Virus record (IMG/VR): IMGVR_UViG_3300028571_000125
Coordinates: 1-23,298 of that record
Origin: a virus
Direction: 5' to 3' (one strand)
DNA: 23,298 bases
Shown: one piece after another, positions 13,938 through 20,840 of the stretch
Position numbering within the stretch: position 1 is the stretch's first letter
Layout: every line of letters starts with the position of its first letter
Program-made: the position numbers and the translations under genes
Notes under the pieces: generated by a model
Seen by the model: the letters and a program-made list of their open reading frames with translations, nothing else
What the model was told of the DNA's origin: nothing
Database searches by the model: none

Positions 13938-15346
13938 AGCACTATGCTCCAGGTACCAGCGGGATACACACCTTGATATGATTTGATCCAAGCATCTCCA
14001 GTCCACTCATACTGTGTGCCTGTGGTGATGTTGGTGACAAATTGTCCAGCCGGCTGATTGCTGCTGTCAAACAACACACGCCAGTAACCCCACTGGTACA
14101 CAATGATGTCATTGGCTTGAGCCACCAAGGGCCGGTTACCTTGCCCCAACCATGCCACAGCTGGAAATTCATTGTCAGCACTGCCAGTTCCATCGACCAG
14201 CAGGTATTGTTGACCATCTGCGGCCACTGGTAATCCAGTGCCCGGACCACTCAGTAGTGGATTGATAATGGCATCAATGGGTGGCAAAGTATTTTGCGGA
14301 GCAGTATCAGGATCTGGATTGAAAATCACCAGTCGATCATCATTGGGATCCACCACAAATGTGCCCACAATGGCGTATTCGGTGGTGTTGGAGTCTGGCG
14401 GACGATTCAATCGAATTTGACTGATACCCGGACGATACACGCCGTACGCACCCAACACAGCTGGCCACAACAAGGGAGAATCAGCCACAATTGCAGTGGG
14501 GCTGAGATTTACATAGCTGCCATCAGGCACCACTGTGGCATCATACAGCACTTGAATTTTGTTGTCAATCACAACCAATTTGTAATTCCATGGTGTGAAC
14601 ATTTGGCGTGTGCCCAACAACAAGTCATTATTGGTGATGGAATCAACCATGTCACCTTGGCCATCAAAAATTCCAGCGACCACTCGTTCTACCACACCCA
14701 GTTTCTTGACCATGGCCGGAGAACTGATCCAAATTGGAATGCCAAATGTTATGGTCATGATGTCAATGGGATTGTCAGTGCCCATGGGAATGGTGCGACT
14801 GGTCCAGTTCACTCGTTCTAGATCCACCACGGTCAAGCTGGTCCAGTCAATATAGTTGTCAGTGGCCTGTATCTCCAAGGACGGATTAAACAGTGTGGCA
14901 ATTTGTTCAAATATCTGTAACTTTTGATTGGTGTTGCTGGTCCACACATCTAGGTTAATGGTCATGCGATAGGGCACCGGCATGAGTCGTTCAATACTGA
15001 ATGCGTTGCCCTGTGTGGTTTCGTAGGTTTGACTGAAAGAATCATATGTGCGCTGGCGCACAGCAGTCTTGCTCACAAAGTAAGGTTCCTGCATTCGTGG
15101 ACGATCATATTCCATGCCAGTGATGTAGAATGACATCATGGGCGAAGAAGGCATGGAGTTGGCTGAATTTTCTTGAATAATGGTTTGAGCATTGCGACTG
15201 GCGTCACCATACCGCACAGGAACTCTCAAATAGGCTGCATTTTCACTGTTGGCCTCACGGCCGTATTCTACTTGAAATCCCGTGAAGATTCTAGTGAATT
15301 GCAGCAGGAACCTGCGTATCTGTTCGTCGTAAAAGAATTCTTGCAT
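13934..15346 (-). CDS. Tail sheath stabiliser/completion protein, T4 gp15-like (470 aa)
   Basis: T4 gp15 caps the top of the tail sheath and joins it to the head. The N-terminus (MQEFFYDEQIRRFLLQFTRI ... LRVPVRYGD) follows the gp15 pattern F-x-Y-F...R-R-Y...L-F-x-x-I-x-V...I-R-V-P-I-x-Y. The central region has PVPYRMTINLDVWTSNTNQK, LFNPSLEIQ, VDLERVNWTSRTIPMGTDN, TFGIPIWISSPA, all characteristic of environmental gp15 proteins. The family core ends near residue 245. The remaining ~225 residues (from LLLGTRQMFTPWNYKLVVID) are an extension absent from T4 gp15 (272 aa). It ends with YEWTGDAWIKSYQGVYPAG, similar to knob-like W-rich ends. The ATG lies two bases after the gp14-like stop; the 3' end overlaps the Nudix start. 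Confidence 0.82.
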   Translation of the reverse strand: MQEFFYDEQIRRFLLQFTRIFTGFQVEYGREANSENAAYLRVPVRYGDASRNAQTIIQENSANSMPSSPMMSFYITGMEYDRPRMQEPYFVSKTAVRQRTYDSFSQTYETTQGNAFSIERLMPVPYRMTINLDVWTSNTNQKLQIFEQIATLFNPSLEIQATDNYIDWTSLTVVDLERVNWTSRTIPMGTDNPIDIMTITFGIPIWISSPAMVKKLGVVERVVAGIFDGQGDMVDSITNNDLLLGTRQMFTPWNYKLVVIDNKIQVLYDATVVPDGSYVNLSPTAIVADSPLLWPAVLGAYGVYRPGISQIRLNRPPDSNTTEYAIVGTFVVDPNDDRLVIFNPDPDTAPQNTLPPIDAIINPLLSGPGTGLPVAADGQQYLLVDGTGSADNEFPAVAWLGQGNRPLVAQANDIIVYQWGYWRVLFDSSNQPAGQFVTNITTGTQYEWTGDAWIKSYQGVYPAGTWSIVL

Positions 15347-15348
15347 GT

Positions 15349-16710
15349 TTAGTAGTTAAATGTTGTGGGTGGTGGATTTGGGGGCTTGTTGCCTCCTTGA
15401 TCACCGTTGTCGGCCCTGGGCCGTAGAATTTCACTGAGACTCTGACGACTTGGTATATTGCCCATGTCCGTGGTGGGCACAGTGTAGGGATTGTTGACAA
15501 AGCCGCTGCGCAGGGTCTTGTTGTTGAATCCGTTGTTGAGATCATTGCGAACCTTGCTCTCAATCTTGATCCACATTTTACCATTGAAACGGAACAAGCG
15601 ATTGGGAAAGTAGTCCAATCTCAAGAAGAAGTCGCCGGCCAAGGGCGCGGGCGGGAAACTAACACCAGCGCCTGTGGGCAATCCATTGGGTGGAATGCCG
15701 TCACCGGTCAAGTAACCCACAGTGTAACCATCGGCCTTGGGAGTCACACTCATGCCGCCTTGTGTGCCATCCACGGTGTCGCCACTTTCGGATGTGAGTG
15801 AATCAGGATTGGCTGGTTGTCCGTCGATTGTGGTGGGCAACACATAGAAGTTTTGCACATCAAACCCACTGAGTGGTACTTCAATATTGGCTTGAGTAAC
15901 AATGGCGTCGTTGATTTCTTGATCCTTGGTGCGAGTGGTAAACACGTCACTCTGTGTGGGTGGTGTGTATTCCATCCAGTAAGTGGTATTGGTGATGTCT
16001 GTGCCTGCTGGAACATTGATCTTGGCCACATAGTACACATCACCTGCATTGACCACACTGCCCGCAGGGTAGAAATTGTCATTGTCCCAAATTTGTTCGC
16101 TTACCACTGGTTTCTTGAGTATGTCTTTGAATTCTTGTGCGTTGGTCAGCGGTGTGGCTTTTACACGCCACAGGTGTGGCAACCAAGTTTGACTGAAACC
16201 TTCGGATGCAAATGCCGCGTCCTGTATCACATAGTACTTGGGAAATGGTTGTGGTATGGCAGCATTGAGTGGATTGTAGTCTCTGAGATTGGGCACTTCC
16301 AGCACATCACCGTTCATGAGCTTGCGTTGAAACGTGTCAATCATGTCATTGTAGTGAAATGTGATAAACAGGGTGTCGTTGTTCAAGAACAGTCCAAATT
16401 GACTCAAGTCAAAGTCCACGTCCTGGGTGTTGTACACGCCGCGCATGACGTAGATGTCAGGATCGTACACACGATCACGGTTTTCCAACAACAGCAAGTC
16501 TTGTATGTGCAAGGGGCTCTGAGTGTCATATGTGGGCTGGGTTGCATCAGCATTGCCCGAAAACGCCGAATCCTCCCCGCCAGTTTGTGGGCCCAGATAT
16601 TTGTGGATGAAAATGTCGAGGCCACCTACCGTGTACATCTCACTAATAGTGCGATCCAAAAATTGATAATCTTTGGTTCTGTTAGGTCTGTAAAGTGACA
16701 ATCTTGGCAT
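15349..16710 (-). CDS. Neck protein, T4 gp14-like (453 aa)
   Basis: Part of the head-tail connector with gp13. The sequence MPRLSLYRPN ... ISEMYTVGGLDIFIHKYLG, IQDLLLLENRDRVYDPDIY, FDLSQFGLFLNNDTLF, LMNGDVLEVPNLRDYN and SEGFSQTWLPHLWRVKATPL is the pattern I know for gp14 of T4-like environmental phages. A C-terminal section (FFLRLDYFPNRLFRFNGKMW ... GNKPPNPPPTTFNY) ends in a Pro/Gly-rich tail. ATG 16710 is chosen because family members start M-P-R-L-S-L-Y; the TTG at 16716 adds only two residues and overlaps the endonuclease stop. No strong ribosome site is visible. It lies two bases after the homing endonuclease stop and two before gp15, so the genes are one transcription unit. Confidence 0.82.
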   Translation of the reverse strand: MPRLSLYRPNRTKDYQFLDRTISEMYTVGGLDIFIHKYLGPQTGGEDSAFSGNADATQPTYDTQSPLHIQDLLLLENRDRVYDPDIYVMRGVYNTQDVDFDLSQFGLFLNNDTLFITFHYNDMIDTFQRKLMNGDVLEVPNLRDYNPLNAAIPQPFPKYYVIQDAAFASEGFSQTWLPHLWRVKATPLTNAQEFKDILKKPVVSEQIWDNDNFYPAGSVVNAGDVYYVAKINVPAGTDITNTTYWMEYTPPTQSDVFTTRTKDQEINDAIVTQANIEVPLSGFDVQNFYVLPTTIDGQPANPDSLTSESGDTVDGTQGGMSVTPKADGYTVGYLTGDGIPPNGLPTGAGVSFPPAPLAGDFFLRLDYFPNRLFRFNGKMWIKIESKVRNDLNNGFNNKTLRSGFVNNPYTVPTTDMGNIPSRQSLSEILRPRADNGDQGGNKPPNPPPTTFNY

Positions 16711-16712
16711 AA

Positions 16713-17282
16713 TCAATTATTTAGTTGTTTTTTTAATGCCCAAGTGCGGCGACAAGATTCTGCCCTTTTTGCTACAGATTCGGGATTTTGTTTCTTACCT
16801 TTTAATGCATTTGCAATTTTATCCGACCATAATATCTCTCTACCGGCTAAAGATTCTGAACGTTTTTTCTTAGACTCGTCGCTGTGCTTTCTTCCAGAAT
16901 GTATTTTACTTGCTATTTCTTTTTGTTTTTCTGATGATGGTTTGCCAAAAGAAGGATTCCCGCGACCACTACGATTAGCCTTTGCCTCTTCTGACCATTT
17001 CCATCCCCCAATCTTATGCCCAGACGATCCATCACCGCCTTCGGTTCTATTATACAAAATTCCAGTGCCCAAGTCTTTGCGACCATACTCAGCAATTAGT
17101 TTTTTCTCTAAGTTGAATGCTTGTTCTTCGGTTAGGTTGTTTTCAACAATGATGATTTGTTCGGCACCCTCGGGTGGCTTTATGTCCTTTTTGCCCCATT
17201 TTTTGTAAGCACGTTCACCGCTGCCTTTTCCAATATAATATGGAGTTCCGTCTTCCCTAAGATATTTGTAAACATAAAACAT
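16713..17282 (-). CDS. Free-standing GIY-YIG homing endonuclease with NUMOD3 repeats (189 aa)
   Basis: A DNA endonuclease that spreads its own gene. The GIY-YIG domain opens at once: [20 protein letters not shown] supplies the two conserved tyrosine motifs, followed by [21 protein letters not shown] and [15 protein letters not shown]. Residues ~112-170 hold NUMOD3-type DNA-binding repeats ([50 protein letters not shown]). The ATG at 17282 is preferred: the longer start at 17303 would place the CATAAATA promoter inside the coding region, and related enzymes begin M-F-Y-V-Y-K. The gene is visibly more AT-rich than its neighbours, as expected for an invader. It sits directly upstream of the gp14-like gene. 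Confidence 0.9.
   Translation of the reverse strand: MFYVYKYLREDGTPYYIGKGSGERAYKKWGKKDIKPPEGAEQIIIVENNLTEEQAFNLEKKLIAEYGRKDLGTGILYNRTEGGDGSSGHKIGGWKWSEEAKANRSGRGNPSFGKPSSEKQKEIASKIHSGRKHSDESKKKRSESLAGREILWSDKIANALKGKKQNPESVAKRAESCRRTWALKKQLNN
16718..16725 (-). promoter_or_regulatory. Possible degenerate late promoter ACTAAATA before gp14
   Basis: On the minus strand ACTAAATA ends 7 bases before the gp14 ATG, the same distance as the better elements nearby. It lies inside the 3' end of the endonuclease gene. Only the TAAATA part matches, so confidence is low. Confidence 0.3.
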
Positions 17283-17290
17283 AGTGTGAG

Positions 17291-17298
17291 TATTTATG
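17291..17298 (-). promoter_or_regulatory. T4-type late promoter CATAAATA (minus strand)
   Basis: An exact CATAAATA reading toward the homing endonuclease, 8 bases before ATG 17282. With the downstream genes nearly abutting, it probably drives endonuclease, gp14, gp15 and Nudix together late in infection. Confidence 0.65.
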
Positions 17299-17320
17299 TT
17301 CATACTACAAAAACTGCAGG

Positions 17321-17349
17321 TTGACCAATAAATCTCAAAGTGCTATAAT
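17321..17349 (+). promoter_or_regulatory. Sigma70-type promoter P1 (TTGACC-17-TATAAT, extended -10)
   Basis: TTGACC at 17321-17326 and TATAAT at 17344-17349 are 17 bases apart, with TGC directly before the -10 box. The start codon at 17356 is only 7 bases past the -10 box, so the message would be nearly leaderless. Divergent from the late promoter at 17291-17298. Confidence 0.85.
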
Positions 17350-17355
17350 TTGGTT

Positions 17356-17631
17356 ATGAAAGTAGTTAAACTGGACCGTAGATTCCGCCAATACAAACAG
17401 CACGGACATGTGATTGCTGTGCGATGTGATTCATGGCCAGGGGAAGGCATATCTTTTGAACAAATATGCAAGGCCAAATTGGGGAACCAAGGTTACATGC
17501 CCACCAACGATTGGCATGCCTACTTTGGCAAAAACAACGGCCGCGCCAACCGTCCATACTGGATCTCATTTCGCAACGAAGCAGACTTGACCATGGTACT
17601 ACTTTCTGCTGACTTGACTAAAATTGATTGA
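17356..17631 (+). CDS. Small unknown early protein (91 aa)
   Basis: I do not recognise it. ATG 17356 (MKVVKLDRRFRQYKQHGH) lies 7 bases downstream of a strong sigma70-type -10 box, and no Shine-Dalgarno sequence is present; the TTG at 17350 abuts the -10 box and is unlikely. The protein is basic and Trp-containing (CDSWPGEGISFEQICKAKLG, NDWHAYFGKNNGRANRPYWI) and reads as a small compact fold with no membrane segment. The promoter of the next gene lies inside its last ~20 bases. Its promoter type suggests expression early by host RNA polymerase. Confidence 0.75.
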   Translation: MKVVKLDRRFRQYKQHGHVIAVRCDSWPGEGISFEQICKAKLGNQGYMPTNDWHAYFGKNNGRANRPYWISFRNEADLTMVLLSADLTKID

Positions 17632-17642
17632 TCTGCTATAAT
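17614..17642 (+). promoter_or_regulatory. Sigma70-type promoter P2 (TTGACT-17-TATAAT, extended -10)
   Basis: TTGACT at 17614-17619 and TATAAT at 17637-17642, spacer 17, TGC before the -10 box. It overlaps the end of the 91-residue gene. It shares GATCTGCTA(T/C)AAT with P3. Confidence 0.85.
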
Positions 17643-17656
17643 TACAACATTGATTC

Positions 17657-17671
17657 AAAGGAGCCACCTTG
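17657..17671 (+). promoter_or_regulatory. Strong Shine-Dalgarno with TTG start
   Basis: AAAGGAG at 17657-17663, a 5-base spacer, then TTG at 17669. The strength and spacing fix this TTG as the start of the 380-residue protein; no ATG competes nearby. Confidence 0.8.
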
Positions 17672-18811
17672 AAAACCACTGCAACACCCAAATCCCTAAA
17701 ACTGCTGAACCCCCGCAGTGCTGACACCAACATCCTGGGACAAGAGCCCACCTGGCAGACTCAGCCCACTGAATACCGTATTACAGCACTAAGCAAAGCA
17801 TTCACCTGGTACAATTACTTTTACGGCAAAAAAGATGCCCGTGACATGATTGTGAATTACTTGGAAACACATGGTCGCAAGGATGATGTGCGACTGCTCA
17901 AGGGCATTCCTGACTCGGCCATTCGCTTGACCACAGGCTGGTTGTGCCGCATGATCATGCTGGGTCTGGAGTTAAACAACAGCGAACAGACTAGACTGCA
18001 AAGCCAGTTGAGAGAAATACTGGACAGCAAACAACACACGGTGGAAGAAGCGCCGGAAGAACCGGCGGTGCCCAAGATCACAATTCAAGATCGTCTGCGT
18101 GAAAAAACCAACGAGTGCAACGGTGAGCTAGAGGGCTTGTTTGACGATTTCTTGTTGAGTGGTGCCAAGATGACCGCAGACTTCAAGCCTGTGGTGATCA
18201 TGCGTGGCATGAACATAGCACCACAAATGGTCAGTCAGATTTCTGACAACTGGAAACGCAAACTCTCAGAGTTCGAGCGTGTGGCGGAAGGCAAGGATGC
18301 ACAACTGGTCGAGGGCTACAGTCATCTCTCCAAGATTCAAATGCGCAATGTAATCAAGTTCTGCGAATCAGTGATCAACGACTGCGGTGCGTATGTACAG
18401 ATCAAGAAGGTTGAACGCAAGCCACGCAAGGTTCGAGCAGTGCCGCCTGAGAAACGTGCCGCTAAGTTTAAAATTCAAGCAGAATTTGCTGAACTCAAAC
18501 TGAAATCATTACCGGCTGCAAGTCTTGTGGACAAGAGCGAGGCCTGGTTATATGACACTAAAAAACGCAAACTGATACACTTGGTAGCAGATGAATATGC
18601 CAAGGCGTTCACAGTCAAGAGCAACAGCATCATTGGTTTTTCCACAGCAGAAACCCTGCAAAAAACTGTGCGCAAACCAGCTGACACCCTCAAGACCATG
18701 ACCACAGCCGGCAAACCAGCGGCTCGTAGAGTTTTCAAGGAACTCACCACAACTGAGACTGCATTCAACGGTCGAGGCACTGAGAATTTGATCATTCTAA
18801 GAGTGTGGTAA
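17669..18811 (+). CDS. Unknown conserved-looking phage protein, TTG start (380 aa)
   Basis: I do not recognise this family with confidence. Visible features: an N-terminal globular part (YRITALSKAFTWYNYFYGKK ... ARDMIVNYLETHGRKDDVRL), an acidic linker near residues 130-140 (VEEAPEEPAVP), a helical middle section (NECNGELEGLFDDFLLSG ... MVSQISDNWKRKLSEFERVAEG), and a very basic C-terminal third (KKVERKPRKVRAVPPEKRAA ... YDTKKRKLIHLV ... KTVRKPADTLKTM). The basic region suggests contact with nucleic acid, which is inference only. It has its own sigma70-type promoter and a strong ribosome site, so high early expression is likely. The gp13-like gene follows 24 bases after its stop. Not a homologue of any T4 neck or tail protein that I can see. 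Confidence 0.8.
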   Translation: MKTTATPKSLKLLNPRSADTNILGQEPTWQTQPTEYRITALSKAFTWYNYFYGKKDARDMIVNYLETHGRKDDVRLLKGIPDSAIRLTTGWLCRMIMLGLELNNSEQTRLQSQLREILDSKQHTVEEAPEEPAVPKITIQDRLREKTNECNGELEGLFDDFLLSGAKMTADFKPVVIMRGMNIAPQMVSQISDNWKRKLSEFERVAEGKDAQLVEGYSHLSKIQMRNVIKFCESVINDCGAYVQIKKVERKPRKVRAVPPEKRAAKFKIQAEFAELKLKSLPAASLVDKSEAWLYDTKKRKLIHLVADEYAKAFTVKSNSIIGFSTAETLQKTVRKPADTLKTMTTAGKPAARRVFKELTTTETAFNGRGTENLIILRVW

Positions 18812-18815
18812 ATAT

Positions 18816-18838
18816 GGGGGAACGGAGTCCCCCCAATG
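18816..18838 (+). promoter_or_regulatory. Hairpin presenting the gp13 Shine-Dalgarno in its loop
   Basis: GGGGGA (18816-18821) pairs with TCCCCC (18828-18833) around the 6-base loop ACGGAG (18822-18827). GGAG in the loop is the ribosome site, 8 bases before the ATG at 18836. There is no T-run after the stem, so it is not an intrinsic terminator. A weak GGTAAATA late-promoter-like string lies at 18807-18814. Confidence 0.65.
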
Positions 18839-19597
18839 TCTGAAAAAACACTGCAAGAGCTCAAGCAAGAGCTTGTTGATTACTGCGGCCTAACTCTAGG
18901 CAACCAAATTGTTGACCTAGAGTTGGACCCGGCTCACTACGAAGCCGCCTATCAAAGAACCATTGGAGTGTACCGCCAACGTGCCAACTATGCCTATGAA
19001 GAAGCCTATATCTTCATGGAACTCATACGTGATTTAAACATCTACACCCTGCCCCAGGAAGTTGTAAGTGTTCGACAGATCTTTCGCAGAACATTTGGTG
19101 ATGCCACTGGACCTTTTGCATCAAACTTTGACCCGTTTGCACAGGCCAGTTTGAATGTGTATCTCATGAACTTCAACGTGGCCGGTGGCCTGGCCACATA
19201 TGACTTCTATTCACAGTATGTCGAGTTAGCAGGCAAAATGTTCGGCGCCTACATGAACTACACCTGGAATCCAGTCACAAAGAAATTGCAACTGATTCGT
19301 GACCCCAAAGGCACTGGCGAAAATGTGTTGATCTGGGCCTACCAACTCAAGCCTGAAATTACTCTGTTGCAGGACTATCAAATCAGCCAGTGGCTGCGCG
19401 ACTACATGGTAGCTGCCTGCAAAATGATCATTGGTGAAGCCCGCGAAAAGTTTGGTTCCATTGCTGGACCACAAGGCGGCGGCACACTAAACGGCACTGC
19501 CATGAAGGCCGAAGCCCAGACTCAAATGGATGCCAAACTGGCTGAACTGGTGAACTATGTGGATGGCTCGCAGCCCTTGACCTGGGTTATTGGCTAA
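18836..19597 (+). CDS. Neck protein, T4 gp13-like (253 aa)
   Basis: gp13 and gp14 form the connector below the portal after DNA packaging. The sequence EAYIFMELIRDLNIYTLPQE, VVSVRQIFRRTFG, FDPFAQASLNVYLMN, GGLATYDFYSQYVELAGKMF, NYTWNPVTKKLQLIRDPKG, LIWAYQLKPEITLLQDYQIS, GEAREKFGSIAGPQGGGTLN and YVDGSQPLTWVIG matches my knowledge of gp13 in environmental T4-like phages across its whole length. The start at 18836 is set by GGAG in the loop of a hairpin. The stop TAA overlaps the next ATG (TAATG). Unlike in T4, it is on the strand opposite gp14 and gp15 and more than 2 kb away from them. Confidence 0.82.
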   Translation: MSEKTLQELKQELVDYCGLTLGNQIVDLELDPAHYEAAYQRTIGVYRQRANYAYEEAYIFMELIRDLNIYTLPQEVVSVRQIFRRTFGDATGPFASNFDPFAQASLNVYLMNFNVAGGLATYDFYSQYVELAGKMFGAYMNYTWNPVTKKLQLIRDPKGTGENVLIWAYQLKPEITLLQDYQISQWLRDYMVAACKMIIGEAREKFGSIAGPQGGGTLNGTAMKAEAQTQMDAKLAELVNYVDGSQPLTWVIG

Positions 19598-20301
19598 TGT
19601 CTCGTACACTGTTGGTGGGCTGTAGTTTCTTGGTCAGCTTGACCATGGAGGATGTTCATCCTATCAATACCAACAAGTACACAATCCTGGCTTCAACCGG
19701 TTCTGGCAACCAAGCCATGGCAGCACAGACCATACACGAAGTTTGTAGCAACCCCTATGATCAAGTTGTGGTATTATGGTCTGGTATCAATCGTGTGGAT
19801 ATACCCATTAGTGCGCAACTGGGAAATTACTACAGGTCAAACAGCAAAGAGCATCTTTATCAGTGGCAAATTGGCAACATGTCATGGTTTCACTCAGGGG
19901 GAATGTTGGGCGACACTAGGCAAACTCCAAAAGTGATTAAAAATTTTCTTCAAACTCAATACATGTCTGCAGATGATCAAAGTCAATATCTCACTGAGTT
20001 GTCGTTGTTGAGCATTGTGTCAACACAGGCTGTGTTGAATCAGCGTAACATACCCTATCAAATGGGATTTATATATGATGCCAAATCCACTGAATACGAT
20101 CGGTTTGAGCATTGCCACGGAACCATGGATCAGCAGACTCCCTTGTACCATGCAGTGGATTGGACAAAGTTCACAGATTATACAGCACCCTATATCTGGG
20201 CCCGTGACCATAATTGTCTCCAAGAAGACGGCTATCATCCCACCAAAGATGCCATGATTGACTGGTTTCGTTTGGCCATGAACATTGACTTGTGTAATTA
20301 G
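19597..20301 (+). CDS. SGNH/GDSL-family hydrolase (234 aa)
   Basis: The four family blocks can be seen: block I VGCSF with nucleophile candidate Ser10; block II STGSGNQ; block III VLWSGINR, in place of G-x-N-D; and block V EDGYHP with Asp211 and His214 completing the triad. SGNH enzymes cleave esters, including acetyl groups on sugars and lipids. The length is normal for the family. There is no signal peptide, so it acts in the infected cell or as part of the particle. Its ATG shares a base with the gp13 stop, so it is translated with gp13, a late structural gene. A virion or host-envelope deacetylase role is therefore possible, but this is inference. Confidence 0.8.
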   Translation: MSRTLLVGCSFLVSLTMEDVHPINTNKYTILASTGSGNQAMAAQTIHEVCSNPYDQVVVLWSGINRVDIPISAQLGNYYRSNSKEHLYQWQIGNMSWFHSGGMLGDTRQTPKVIKNFLQTQYMSADDQSQYLTELSLLSIVSTQAVLNQRNIPYQMGFIYDAKSTEYDRFEHCHGTMDQQTPLYHAVDWTKFTDYTAPYIWARDHNCLQEDGYHPTKDAMIDWFRLAMNIDLCN

Positions 20302-20313
20302 ATCTGCTACAAT
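20285..20313 (+). promoter_or_regulatory. Sigma70-type promoter P3 (TTGACT-17-TACAAT, extended -10)
   Basis: TTGACT at 20285-20290, TACAAT at 20308-20313, spacer 17, TGC before the -10 box. It overlaps the end of the SGNH gene; the exonuclease ATG is 6 bases beyond the -10 box, so the message would be leaderless or nearly so. Confidence 0.8.
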
Positions 20314-20318
20314 GTAGC

Positions 20319-20840
20319 ATGGACTTAATGATTGACCTTGAAGGCCTGGCTACTGGCCCCGACACAACTATCTTGACTATTGCTGCCCAGACGTTTGATC
20401 CGTTTGGCATAGGCCACTATGATCGGTCATTCTATGCTCGAATCACACTAGAGAGTCAAGAGAATCGCAAAATTGAAGATGGTACTGTGGAGTGGTGGGC
20501 CACGCAACCTGCGCATGCTCGTGAAGAAGCCTTTGCTGAACAAGGACGAATCCCACTAGATCAAGCGTTAGATGAGTTAGGCCGGCTGATTTGGCACTCC
20601 AACAGAATCTGGGCACAAGGTCCCACTTACGACATGAACATCCTGGAGCATGCTTACAAGAGTTATGGTAAAGCATTGCCCTGGAAATACTACATGGTGC
20701 GTGATAGCCGTACTGTGTTTAGCCTGTGGCCAGATCAGCCTATTCCACCTACCAGCCACCATGCCCTAGAAGACTGCCGCAGACAAATTGGCATGCTACA
20801 GAGCACCCTCAAACACCTAAATGTAACACAACTCAAATGA
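20319..20840 (+). CDS. DEDDh 3'-5' exonuclease (173 aa)
   Basis: RNase H-fold exonuclease of the Rv2179c/DUF5051-like type seen in many phages. Exo I is MIDLE (Asp6, Glu8), followed by ILTIAAQTFDP. A characteristic DGTVEWWATQPAHAREEAF segment comes next. Exo II is GPTYDMNIL (Asp105), then AYKSYGKALPW and RDSRTVF. Exo III is HHALED (His147, Asp152). All four acidic residues and the histidine are in place, so it is probably active on single-stranded DNA or RNA ends. The start at ATG 20319 is 6 bases from a sigma70-type -10 box; the second Met (20328) is an alternative. The stop overlaps the next start (ATGA), tying it to the dNMP kinase gene. Confidence 0.85.
   Translation: MDLMIDLEGLATGPDTTILTIAAQTFDPFGIGHYDRSFYARITLESQENRKIEDGTVEWWATQPAHAREEAFAEQGRIPLDQALDELGRLIWHSNRIWAQGPTYDMNILEHAYKSYGKALPWKYYMVRDSRTVFSLWPDQPIPPTSHHALEDCRRQIGMLQSTLKHLNVTQLK

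Noticed and set aside
15817-16698. 293-residue plus-strand frame opposite gp14
   Set aside because: gp14 on the minus strand is a clear family member with correct junctions; the opposite frame has no recognisable protein pattern.
16744-17208. 154-residue plus-strand frame
   Set aside because: Antisense shadow of the GIY-YIG endonuclease gene.
18816-18834. Intrinsic terminator before gp13
   Set aside because: The stem is strong but is followed by an ATG rather than a T-run, and the loop contains the ribosome site.
20726-20836. Upstream start at 20726 for the dNMP kinase
   Set aside because: It lies wholly inside the exonuclease gene; ATG 20837 gives the ATGA junction and the usual N-terminus.
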